Shown here: positions 36,607-47,068 of the stretch, one piece after another
Numbering within the stretch: the first letter of the stretch is position 1
How the letters are laid out: each line of letters begins with the position of its first letter
Origin: Ornithodoros turicata
Taxonomy: Eukaryota > Arthropoda > Arachnida > Ixodida > Argasidae
Assembly: GCF_037126465.1 (NCBI RefSeq)
Contig: NC_088204.1
Location: forward strand, 76,631,807 to 76,695,806
Length of the DNA stretch: 64,000 nt
Direction: 5' to 3'
Translations under genes and position numbers: made by a program
Notes under the pieces: generated by a model
Told to the model about the DNA's origin: nothing
The model's database searches: none
What the model saw: only the letters and a program-made list of their open reading frames with translations

Positions 36607-39600
36607 TCAGGGGTGGTGGATCACCCTGTATAGCTTGCTCAAAGCAATGTTTTCAATGCCAGCAACAGCACGCAGTCCCTTATGGAGCTCTTCTTTAGTA
36701 GACAAGAGCATTGAGTGGTGAGCATTGTGCTCAAATGCAGGTACCCCAAGAGATGGCATTTTCTACATTTTACGAGGAATCAAAAAGAATGAAAAACGTA
36801 AAACAGCTGTTCGGATTAAGTACCTTGTCAATACACTGAAAACATAGTGGGCTAAACAAAATCTAGAAAGCTGTTCGAATTAGCCGCAAGTACAAAATAT
36901 CCGAGTTTGAACTGAAGAGAGTCTACTTCACCTCACAATCTTACAGTTGATTGCACAATTTCACCGCTTTCCCTCAATTACCCTGCACAGGTGAACTGCC
37001 ATTGAAACGTTGCCTTTGAACTGCCATTGAAACGTTACCTTCTATAAACTACTCTGTGTTCCGGTAAGGTCGGGTCGCTCTTTCTGAAAATGCTGCCGGG
37101 CACGTACACGTCGAAGTCGATCTTGAGATCTGTCTTGGGTCTACGAGTAACGCAGGAGAAGCAAATTCAATAAGTATGCACAGAACCAGAGGCAACGGGA
37201 GTAAATGCACGTTTGCAGTGGGCACTTACTCTGTGCCTGTCTCGTTCCTCCCATGGACTAGATCAACCTCTTTTGTGACTGCTAGTTGGGACATGATCCC
37301 AGCTGAAAGAGGAGGATCCAAATGAATTACACTAAATTACGTTATATATTGTATACGTCATATACCATAGATTGAGAAGTTACCCGTCAAAAAGAACTCG
37401 TTACGAGTTAAGTTACCCGGTGAAAAACATAACTAAGTTAATAACGAAGTTATTTAGCGTGAAATGTAACTCGCAGTTACGGAGTTACTTAAAAAAAAAA
37501 AAAAAAGAACGAGTCACTTCCAAGTTACTTCGGACACAAAATAGCACTACACAGGTGCAGCACGCGTGAGCGGTTGAGTTAGACCTTGAGTTGCTTGCGG
37601 AGGAGTGCAACACGCTTAGATCGTTTTCGTTTATGTCCAACAATTTGAACGGTTTGCATCACACTCTCTGTGGGCGCACAATGGTTCAGTTTCATTTCAA
37701 CGGCACCGGCACCGAACAACAAGAAAAAAAAAAAAAAAAAGAGAGAAAAGAAAAAGAGGACTCAAACACAGCCGAGAAGTTTATTTATGCCCATATTATT
37801 TTATGCCCAACAAATTTAATCAGATCTGAAGAAATCAGGTGGGCCAGAGAAGGGACATTATTTTTCCATCATGTAGAACACATTAGATGTAAGCCTGACT
37901 GATGTGGGCAAGTTTGTACATGCATGGTATCTCAGTAACAAAAAAAAAGAAAAAAGAGAGCGTGCTATGGAAAGATATGCAGTCAACAAACACTTTACAT
38001 TTACCTCATACTACAAGTGATTTTATGATTTCTCAATGTAAAGTGCATGTCGGATTTACCCCATTTCATTACAAATTACATTCCCCACTACAATGGTAAC
38101 AGCTGCAAAAATTTCAAAAACTGTCACATCGAGACAAGCAAACTGTTGGTCGCGCTCGGCATTTCGTGAACTTAATCGAGAAGTGGCGGAAAAATGGTGA
38201 CCGGCCTCTTGATCTTTCCTTTTCGCTTTTGTTTCAGGTAACTGCTGCGTTGTAACCTTGCTGCTGTTATCAGCAGAAGCATCAAGAAGGGCCATGTCCT
38301 CCTCGCCCCTCTAGCATCTCTTCTTGGGGCGGCTTCTAAGCGAGAGGTTTGGCAACGTTTTTCCAGCTGTTGCCATTGTAATATAGAATTTACTTTATCG
38401 TGGAATGGGATAAATCTGATTTAAAAAAAAAATTATTGCACTGGGCAAATTTTGGACTTCAATTCGAGAAATTATATTTTTGAATTAAAATTTGATAAAA
38501 CTATGTGGCAAAGGCAGCCAACAACTAAATGCCCATTCATCACAAATTTTTTTACATGGTTGCTTAAACACTCTGCAGGTGAGCACGTTTTACACTCAGG
38601 AACATCTTCACCAAGATCCAATGGACACATACCAACGTCCAGAACTTACTAATCGACAGGTCATTTGAGGGCATGACGAGAGGCTTGACCTTCCCTCTCC
38701 ACAGCACGGCTCCTTCCCCGTTAGCCAGCGTAGAGACATTCAGCCTGCGGCTTGCCTCGGCTTTCAACTCCGCCCACGTGGAGACGGAAGAATCCAGTTT
38801 GGGGATAAGGGAGATGTACGCGTCGTCCTCGCTAGCCGCTCCACCGGAACGAGACCTCGACGTTGACGCCGCGGACCACCGTCTGCTATCGCGAGACCAG
38901 TTGGATGAGGGCTGCCGTGGGGTGTGATGTTCTGCCGGGGCGTGACCATGAGGTGGGGCGTGACCATGAGGTGGGGCGTGACCATGAGGTGGGGCGTAAC
39001 CATGAGATGGGGCATGACCATGAGGTGGGGCGTGATCGCCATGCGACCGGTTACGGCTTTCTCTGGTGTTACAGGTTTAGAGGGAAAATGGAAAACGGCT
39101 CGTCAAGAATCATGCCTGCACCAGCATACACGTTCAACACATAATGTTATGTGTTATCAATGTTATGTGCAAACATATACTGAACAATACACACATGACG
39201 AGGAAGAGACAAAACATTGTCTCGATTGCTCTACACTTTCTTCAGCACGAGAATATTTGGTCAACATGTCTGTACGGTGTAGGCAAGCTTACGAACAGCA
39301 CAATAGAGGAAGCACATGAGAGAAAGACAAGCAGATGACATGGGCTGAATGTTTCTCGTCTTGCTCAAGGACATGTTAGGGTCGATTCACACGATGCAAC
39401 TTTAGCCACCAAGTAGCACCATGTGAACAGCGAAGCTCTAGTTGCGCAACACGAGTTGCAGGAGTTGCATAGCCGATCGCTTCACGAGCGATTTCTCCTG
39501 CAACTCTAGCTGCAACCTGTCAATCACACGGCTCCGCCTTGCAAGCGTGACCAATCAGGAAGACTTCGATGTGTCAGTTATTGCAGCGGCGGTACGCGAG

Positions 39601-42600
39601 ACGATGAAATCATCACTGACGAGCGGAAATTATGCAGAATTATCAAACTCGCAAGGGATTGAAGTCGTAACGAGCGGAAGTCGCAGTGCGATTGGACGAA
39701 AATCATGACAATGATGTTTTTTCGCGCCATCTGGCCAGCTCGGTGACCACTACGGCATTCAGAGTTGCTCGCCGTATGAAAGGGACCTTTTTGGTGCAAC
39801 TTCGGTTGCATGCAACTGTAGCGGGAACAGAGATGAAGCAAAAAGCTGCATCGTGTGAATCGACCCTTAGTGTATCCTCCTTAGAAGAGCACAGAAAGCG
39901 CTTCAGTCGCGATTATTTTTTCAAACCAAGCCGTTAGCCTGACTGCTGAAACGCACCGTGCGAAGTGATTCACTCGACAGATGCATACGTATCGCGGAAT
40001 TCGATTTTGAAAATCGTGATCGCGCGCAACGGAGGCAATGCCCGCAACTAGCCGCCAGAGCCGCTTTGACGTCGTCGTGGTGCAACCTGCTGACTGGTTT
40101 GCTCGTTTGCAGAAGCGCCGTCTGCTGCACAGAGAGAGAACTGGGAGTAGAAACGAAAAAGAAAGAAAAAAGAAGTGCGAAAAGCGCCGGCCCCGATTGG
40201 AGCGCGCTCTCTCTGGTAACCACGATGACATCACAATCCTCCTCCTCCTCCTCGTTTCAGCCTGCAGAGCGAGTCGAGCGGGAACGAACGCGTCGACGTT
40301 CGGAGCGTTTTGTTCCAAGAAGAATACTGCGTACAGATAATTTTTTTTGTGTTAGTTGTCACGTCAAGGTACGCCTTTCGTAATTCACCAGAAAGAGAAA
40401 ACCTTTTGGATGGCTTTCTGGGCTCCTTTAAAGAAGTAATGGAAGGCACTAAAAACAGAAAAGCGTTTTTTTTTTTTTTCACTGTGGCCGAATGTCTTAT
40501 GTCTGCACTACGTTATGATACAGGAAATACTAGCGTAGCGTATCCGCAGAGTACACCGTTGTTTCATACCCAAGAATGCGACGTAGAGTCCACATCAGAT
40601 GTCAATGTGGAGAACGAAGAAGGTGGTGGTTAAAGAAAGATCGCCCACTGCCAGAGAATCATTGTGCAACTGTGCAGAATCGGCGGCAACGTTTTTACGA
40701 TTCGACAGCTCGCTCGTACTCTGTGCTTCGGGGAGAAGATTTCACGCGGAATGTTTAGTTATGTGCTCGAGTAGCGGAGCAGTGCAACAAAGCAAGACAG
40801 TGAACGTTCGAGAGAGTGAAAGCAGTGCTGGAGAACAAGGACAGAGCAGCAGGCAGGACAAGCAGACAGGACAAGTGGTACACTACCAACTGATGATTCA
40901 TTCGTAACGTAAAACCCTGGCACTTCTCAAACAGCGTACAACAGTACGCCATCTTCAAACTGTGGGAAATATTGCGCACATAAGGCAGGACCACCGGTAC
41001 GCCATCACCACGACCTACTCGATCATAACGATGATGTCATGGGCACCCCTTCCCAGCGCCGCATTTGGAAGCTAGCGGTGGCGCCACTCATCGGCCCGGA
41101 TATTACTTCCGCAACTTCTGCAATACTTTGTACTTCAGCTTACCTTAGTATCTTTGTACAAGCGGCGGATGTCCCACGGAAGATGTTTCATTCTGAAGTT
41201 TATGATCATCATCATTCTACGCATTCTCATCGGAGCATAGGAGCTGTTGCTGTCGTCTGCTACGGTAGTCGTAGGTCGTGGTCGTATACGTCCGCTTCTG
41301 CGCATTCAGAATTCAAATTTCCATTCTCCAATCATGACGCAGATCATCGCGGGCCGATGAGTAGCGCCCCGAGCGGATCGCGCGGACGGGCTCCCCATAG
41401 GGGGTTGCCGATTATGACATGGTCGTTATAATCTAGTAGGTCGTGGCCATCACGCAGATTTTTAGCTCACTGTAGTCAGATGGTAGCGTTACTCTCATCC
41501 TGTCTCTCTACACCAACAAAGCACACCTTCCTTTCTCACCTCGGATGGGAATCCCTCGTGTCTTGTCTCCACCACTGCTGCTCCTGTTGCCAGTGGCCCC
41601 CAATCGAGCCACAATGCCAATCTCTTACCCTCTCCGCCCCACGATGCCAATCCCCTTCCCTTCCCCTGTCTGCCCCACGGTACCAGCCCCTCCCACGATG
41701 TCCACGTCCCCATTCTCTGTTTCCCCAGTCGCGTCCGTGGTGCCAGTTGCTCTGCCCCGCCCCCCAACTGTCTTCCGAGGAACGTTCCCAGCGGTACGAC
41801 GATCTGCCGTACCTTGCGTGTTCGTTTGTCCACTGGGCCCTCCATTGGCCCCGGCTCTCTTCTCGGTGGAAGTTCCGTCTCCAACTCGACGCGTTATCTC
41901 TGGCACTCGTCGTCCTTCCGTGGAAAGATTTCTCTCTGCACTCTCGCTGCATGACGTCTACGTCCAGGACGTAGCTGTCTTTTGACGGCGCCACCCTCTG
42001 CGGAAGGAGGTGCGGCGGAGGAGGGTTCAACGTCGCGCCGCGACCGTCGAACTTTGGGAAATCGAGGAACAGGGTCGGTCTTTTGTTGAGCTCGACCACA
42101 ACACAGTCACCGATCGTCCGTCCGTCGCAGAGCTGAGGGCACGGCCGATGCGTTGACTGGGAGCTTGAGAGGAAGACGACGTCCGCGTCGTCCGTTCCGT
42201 TCTGTACAGTTGACGGAGGGTCGTCGTCTATGGTTTGCGCACCGGTCTGTTCGATGCTATTTACACTTTCTCCCGATTCGCTGCGTTCTAATTTAGGCTG
42301 CTTCGCTGGAATAACGTCGAGGACTTCGATCTCGGAATCGGAGGACTCTTCTTCCCCTTCGCATTCTTGATTTTCTGCGTCGTTCGCGAGCTCCTCGTCG
42401 TCTAAACACACAATATCACTGTCCGAGTCACTCCTCGACACTTCGACACGAGACTTTTGCATCTTGTACCTATTGAGGCCTATCGCTTTTTCGTACGCCG
42501 AAATGTTGATCCTGGAGAAAACAAAACAAACAACATCAGAGAAGCTTGTACAGATCAGGAAGGAGAAAGCGTATAATATCAGACGCATCACATCAGTAGA

Positions 42601-45600
42601 GCCTGAAGTTTTCGGGAAATATCTTTTTCTAAATTCGGGGGGTAAAAATCGGGTAAATAAACATGTGCACCAAATTCATGCAAATTTGGGTGGAAAAACT
42701 TTCAGTATGCTAAATTTGGGGAGAAATCGGGCTTAGTTACTCAAACAAACTGTTCTGGTTGGGTACAAGCGGTGATGCAACTGCATTTGCTGCCAAACAA
42801 GTTAGTGTGCGCTCCTACGGACGTCCCAGTGAGGGCAATTTGACGGGTAAAAATCGGGTCTCACCCTAAAGAGGCCACCTTCAATTCGGGGTGCAGATTT
42901 GGGGAAGAATCGGGTTAAACCCTAAAACTTCAGGCTCTACACATCAGTAGGATGGGAAGTCTGCTCCTCTGGTGCTCGCTTGCTGGGATAGGGTTAAACC
43001 TGGTAAAACCAGTTTTTACTCTGCCTGATTTGTATCATTCCCCCCTTCACTTAGACTAAAACTAGACTATAAAAAAACTTAGACTAAACTAAACTAAACT
43101 AAAAACTTAGACTAAAAAAAAGAAAAGCTAGAGCACAAAATTCAGCCGCCAATGCGGGCAACAGCACACGCCAAGTGCTGCAGATTCAGCACAGCTGCTC
43201 TGCGTTCCATATTCATCTGAAATGCAAGAAGTGCTTTTCTGTTCGCTTTTAGCTCAGATTTTCAAAAACCATAACACCCGAAAACACGAGGGTTTATAAG
43301 TGAATAAGAGTAGACAAATGTAATCACCTTCCTTGGTGAGGCACAACAGTGTATCCGCCCCTAATCAGATGGGCGTACACCTGGTACCGCTCCGGGTCAT
43401 CATCGTCCTCGAGCAACAGCTCGTACGCTTCCTCCATGCTCAGCGGAAGTCCACTTCGCAGCAGTTGAAGCTGACACTGTGCAAAAAAAAAAAAAAATCC
43501 CACAAAGAATCTCAACAACACATAAAATGGCAACAATGGTGGGTGTTCGCAGCGTAAAGCGATCTTCAAACGTACCGAGTCCAACAGGAAGAGTGCTTCC
43601 AGCCGATGCAGCGTAGTTTCGTCGCCGCGCGACTTTCCCATGCATTCTAAAATATGCCGCTGAAGAGGAAGAAGTGAACAGGATAAGTATGCATTAAAAA
43701 ATGTGAGTGTGTCGCTGTTTGAGACCAACGTGGTTTTGTAGACTGCGAAAGGAACTCTTGCTTAGCTTCTATGTCTTGAAAAATCTTACAATTAAAAAAT
43801 TCTTTAAAAGTCTTATTCTTAAAAATTCTCCTTAAAAGGTCTTAAAAGTCATGTTCTTAAAAATTATATTTAATTTTTTTTAAATCTTAAAATTCAATTT
43901 TAGTACTTCTGTTACAATAAGGTCAGCGGTTGCTCTAAAAGTTACCTTATTTTGAACCAAAATAACAGCTTTTTTGTCCGAGTCCCATTCTGCAACTGCC
44001 AGCTCGTTCCTGCAAAAATACAAATATACAGAATCAGAAAACAGGCTTCACTTTTGAAATATTATCTAATTTCTGACAGAAGCCACGGGACTATTCAGAA
44101 ATTGTAAATCAGGGAAATCGACAGAAGAATCCTCATTTAGGGAAAAAAGGCGGCAAAATGACAAAGAATAACACCACACTAAACAGGTCGCAACTTTCAA
44201 TACCTTTACTTGAAACACATTAATATACCACTGCATGCATTAATATGCCACATTATCGGAAATGAAAACCACCCCACCCTCTTTGAACAATTGATTAAAT
44301 CAAGCTGCTCACAGAGTAATGCGGCCATTAGCATACTAACACAGGATGCCCCGTGTGTTTTTATAATGTTCGTCTCCACCACCTGCCTTATGTGAACATC
44401 CTGCGATCTAGTCAACACTTCAGTTCCTGGAATGTGGCATATGTGCTTCAAGTAAAGGGATCGAAAGTCGCGGCCTGTGCAGTGTGGTGTTATTCCTCGA
44501 CGTTTTGCCACCTTTTCCCATGCTATGTACCAATCAGCCCAACTGCTACTTCAAACCCCATTTAGTTAAACTCAGTCATATCCAAATACAGATTAATGCA
44601 AAATCTGGTTACATCCGTTAAAGTGTCACTCTTCCACAAATTTTTGACAGAACCTGCAAAATTTCGCCAGTTCGGACTCTCCGAGAGCACCTGACGTCCA
44701 GCTCCTGTCTCATAGCAACAGCGCATGTATCTTTCTGCTGTACACCGTACACTGGGAAACTGACAGCATGTGTGCCGCCGTGCTTCCTCCACTGGTAATT
44801 TACAGTACGCCGCCGCTGCTGATTCCAAACCGGTGCGCCGAGGACCTCTTCGCACCCGTTTCTGAACACGAAAACATGCATTGCAGCCCTCTCGCGAAGT
44901 CAAGTTTGCTTTAGTCTGCTTGTAACAACGTGAAAAGCACTCGAATTTAAAGGCACGACGTCAATGCATCTCGCTCACGCACGTTTTCACTGATTTACTG
45001 CTAACGATGACGGTAGGTTGCGGTCTTGTGCTGTTTTTGACTTGTGTTTGTTCAAGCTGCTGATGCCGCCGGTGGTAAAATGGGCATGACGCCGACGCCG
45101 CTCAAAGTTCCATCGGCGCACATGTCTAGGGGACAGACATGATGATGATGGTGATGGTGATGATGATCCTGGAGGCTATCCCCATGCTATGCCCTCGACC
45201 AGGTCGGAGCAATGTTACCAGATCCTTGGCAGATTGCACACCCAGCGACGTCAGAATTCTCGAAACTATAAATTAATTTTATGATACTTCCGCTTTGCTG
45301 CAGAGAAACAATATTTTGAAGTGACGCAGTGTGGGACGTGTGAATTGTAATGGCACATACTTGGTGGGATACTGAAGACAGAAGATTTACTCCATAATGA
45401 CACTTTAATTAGAACTCGAAACTCGAAATCCAAATTAGAAGTGTCGAAGAATTGGACTCGTTAATAGGTACATATTAATTTGATATTTGGTTAATTTGAA
45501 TCGCGAACATCAGCTGCCCAGTTTCACTGCATTCGATAATAACAGCGCGACCAACTTACAGTTTCTGTGCTCGCACTTCTGACAACAGCTCGTGTCGCTC

Positions 45601-46050
45601 CTGACAGAGTGACTCGATCTGCTTTTCTTCCAGCCACGATCCCACATCTAAGAATGACTTTTGCCCCTGCGGTCGCAGGAAGCTTCGGTTCTCTTTGGAC
45701 TGTGCGTCGTAGAGGCTTCGGCCACTGGAAAATTGATAGGGAAAGGTGTTAGCGAGCTCATGAAAAGTGGGAAATCGTGCAGGGCTGAGGTGTATGAACA
45801 TATTTCGGATGTAGCTCCGTAAACGGACTTATTGTGGCATCTGTTAAGAAAAATGCAACGATAACAAAACAAATTTTGTTTATTTATGACTGTGATTGCG
45901 ATTGCTGGAGACTAGCACGAGTACCGAAGTAACAAGAGATATGCGACGCGACGAGCTATCGACGGTGCGAGAGAACGACGCTCACCTGGGTAAACGCGTT
46001 ATGTAAGGGTCAGCTTTCGTCTCAACTTTATCTGAATTATCTTCTGCCAT
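36607..46050 (-). CDS. TSEN54: tRNA-splicing endonuclease subunit Sen54
   Basis: Minus-strand exons are 46050-45986, 45724-45560, 44009-43946, 43659-43576, 43476-43328, 42511-41540, 39062-38650, 37302-37230, 37140-37039 and a tentative last exon 36762-36607. Phases agree through exon 9. TSEN54 is a structural subunit of the complex that cuts introns from pre-tRNA in the nucleus. Family marks are RPQGQKSFLDVGSWLEEKQ near the N-terminus, LAVAEWDSD, LHRLEALFLLDS, LPLSMEEAYELLL with VYAHLIRGGYTV, and near the end LWRGKVKPLV and FDVYVPGSIFRKSDP. Between them, exon 6 (324 codons) and exon 7 hold a long acidic then Arg/Gly/Trp-rich disordered insert and a HGHAPP repeat. The predicted protein is near 700 residues (human 526). 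The junction to the last exon needs a weaker donor at 37053, so the C-terminus is uncertain. Confidence 0.85.
37363..37730. repeat. Dispersed AGTTACTT-rich repeat, copy B
   Basis: This matches copy A at 632-1215 from AGATTGAGAAGTTACCCGTC through GTGGGCGCACAATGGTTCAG, with single-base differences and without the extra 275 bp of copy A. It lies in a TSEN54 intron beside exon 8 and is followed by an A-rich tract. Confidence 0.75.
38056..38295 (-). other. Unassigned 79-codon frame within a TSEN54 intron
   Basis: The frame starts with ATG on the same strand as TSEN54. Its N-terminal half is polar and charged and its end is hydrophobic. No family is recognised and no splice partner is obvious. A TSEN54 transcript would skip it. 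Confidence 0.15.
38935..39034 (-). repeat. 18-bp coding tandem repeat in TSEN54 (HGHAPP units)
   Basis: Five to six 18-bp units lie in exon 7 and encode H-G-(H/Y)-A-P-(P/S) repeats. The coding frame is the one that joins exon 6 to exon 7 in phase 2 (AG|A). The other minus-strand frame reads a PHLMVT repeat and is a shadow. Confidence 0.85.
39379..39866. mobile_element. PIF/Harbinger-like MITE
   Basis: The 488-bp element begins GGGTCGATTCACACGATGCA and ends with the exact reverse complement TGCATCGTGTGAATCGACCC. It is flanked by TTA at 39376-39378 and 39867-39869. A 3-bp TWA duplication and GGG ends are typical of Harbinger elements. It lies in TSEN54 intron 6. No transposase is encoded. Confidence 0.85.
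39958..40907. other. Overlapping unassigned frames in TSEN54 intron 6
   Basis: Several plus-strand frames of about 100-140 codons overlap between 39958 and 40907. They include a serine-rich stretch and a CASGRRFHAECLVMC segment that superficially resembles a zinc-binding loop. They shift frame around a T-run at 40467. This could be an old transposon-derived gene with frame breaks, or chance. I assign no function. Confidence 0.2.
41009..41445. mobile_element. hAT-like MITE (CACGACCTACTAG family), copy 2, intact ends
   Basis: The 437-bp element starts CACGACCTACTCGATCATAA and ends ATCTAGTAGGTCGTG. Both sides carry a perfect 8-bp duplication, GCCATCAC (41001-41008 and 41446-41453). The interior aligns with copy 1 at 1998-2390. 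It lies in TSEN54 intron 6, about 90 bp from exon 6. Confidence 0.9.
42596..42940. mobile_element. DNA transposon fragment with 17-bp inverted repeats (GTAGAGCCTGAAG)
   Basis: The ends GTAGAGCCTGAAGTTTT and AAAACTTCAGGCTCTAC are perfect inverted repeats. ACATCA precedes and follows the element, and the match extends to ACATCAGTAG if the element boundary is set inward. The interior has repeated AATCGGG words. Superfamily unknown. It lies in TSEN54 intron 5. Confidence 0.75.
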
Positions 46051-47068
46051 GATACTGCAACTGTATCATTTACGTAGTTGTCTGTAACTATCCAAAAACA
46101 TACATGCTAGCCACATGCATACCACGCTAACGAGATAAACCGCAGAAGCGGACGGATGGATGAACAAGAAAACTGATGCTAGTGTCGGTATGACTTCTTC
46201 ATAAATCTCAAAATTCTTCAACTACTTTTTGAGAAGAAGTAAAATAAACCCTAGCATCAGTATAATAAACACCTGCCGTCAAACTGTAAATGAAAAAAAA
46301 AAGAAAAAAGCTTACAAAGCGGAAGTTTAGTAAATGCCCACAAAACGAAAACGAAAGCGACGAAAACTGAAAGTATGGCGTGCTGGGGGTTCGTCTGTCC
46401 AATATGCGGTCTGCATGAGTGCTGTTTATTATAAATGAATGCTGTTGACAGAGTCTTCAGGAAGATGTTCTAGCCACGGGCAAGTACAAGATGCACGATT
46501 TCTTATGTTTGTGCATGTATTACTGTCCGCTGTTTTGGTCTGGGGGCAGCCGTGGTTGTGATCGTATAGGGATGTAAACAAAAATATCCCTTTGTTTCGC
46601 GTTATTCCCACACCGAACACAGAATGTAGAGAACATAGCATACTACAGCTTTCCCATTTATCCATGTTTCAATAGTTTCATATTCCTGTCCGCTGCTATG
46701 CAACCCTTTTTTGGTCTTAGGATATACAAATCAGTTCAATACGGTCCTGTTGCCTTGGCAACGGTAGGAGTAATAGTGCTCTCGGCTCTCGCATAGTGTA
46801 CCTGTTGAAAATTAGTCTGTGTGACTGTATAAATGCATTTCCCGTCTTGTACACGCAAGAAGATATTTAAAAAAAAAATACAGCATCAGGAGTTGTCATT
46901 TTTTAATTTCGCTTTTGCTTCCAACAATTTGACAAACCATGTTTGAAAGCATAGCAGATCTGTCCATTCTCATTTACATGTCTTGAGAGGCAGAGACAAC
47001 CAATCAAATACAGCTAACTACTCTTGTATGCTTCGCAGCATGGCCAAGGGCACTTATAAGGAAAGCAA
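46051..47068. promoter_or_regulatory. Intergenic region between divergent TSEN54 and KATNIP
   Basis: The start codons of the two genes are 1.02 kb apart in opposite directions. No coding exon or transposon was recognised. The promoters of both genes probably lie here. Confidence 0.45.

Noticed and set aside
38764..39042. Minus-strand PHLMVT repeat frame as the TSEN54 coding frame
   Set aside because: The exon 6 to 7 phase and the conserved LWRGKVKPLV end select the HGHAPP frame instead.
41495..41985. Plus-strand Pro/Ser-rich frames of 146-164 codons
   Set aside because: They lie antisense to the Arg/Gly/Trp-rich part of TSEN54 exon 6, whose phase and borders are supported.
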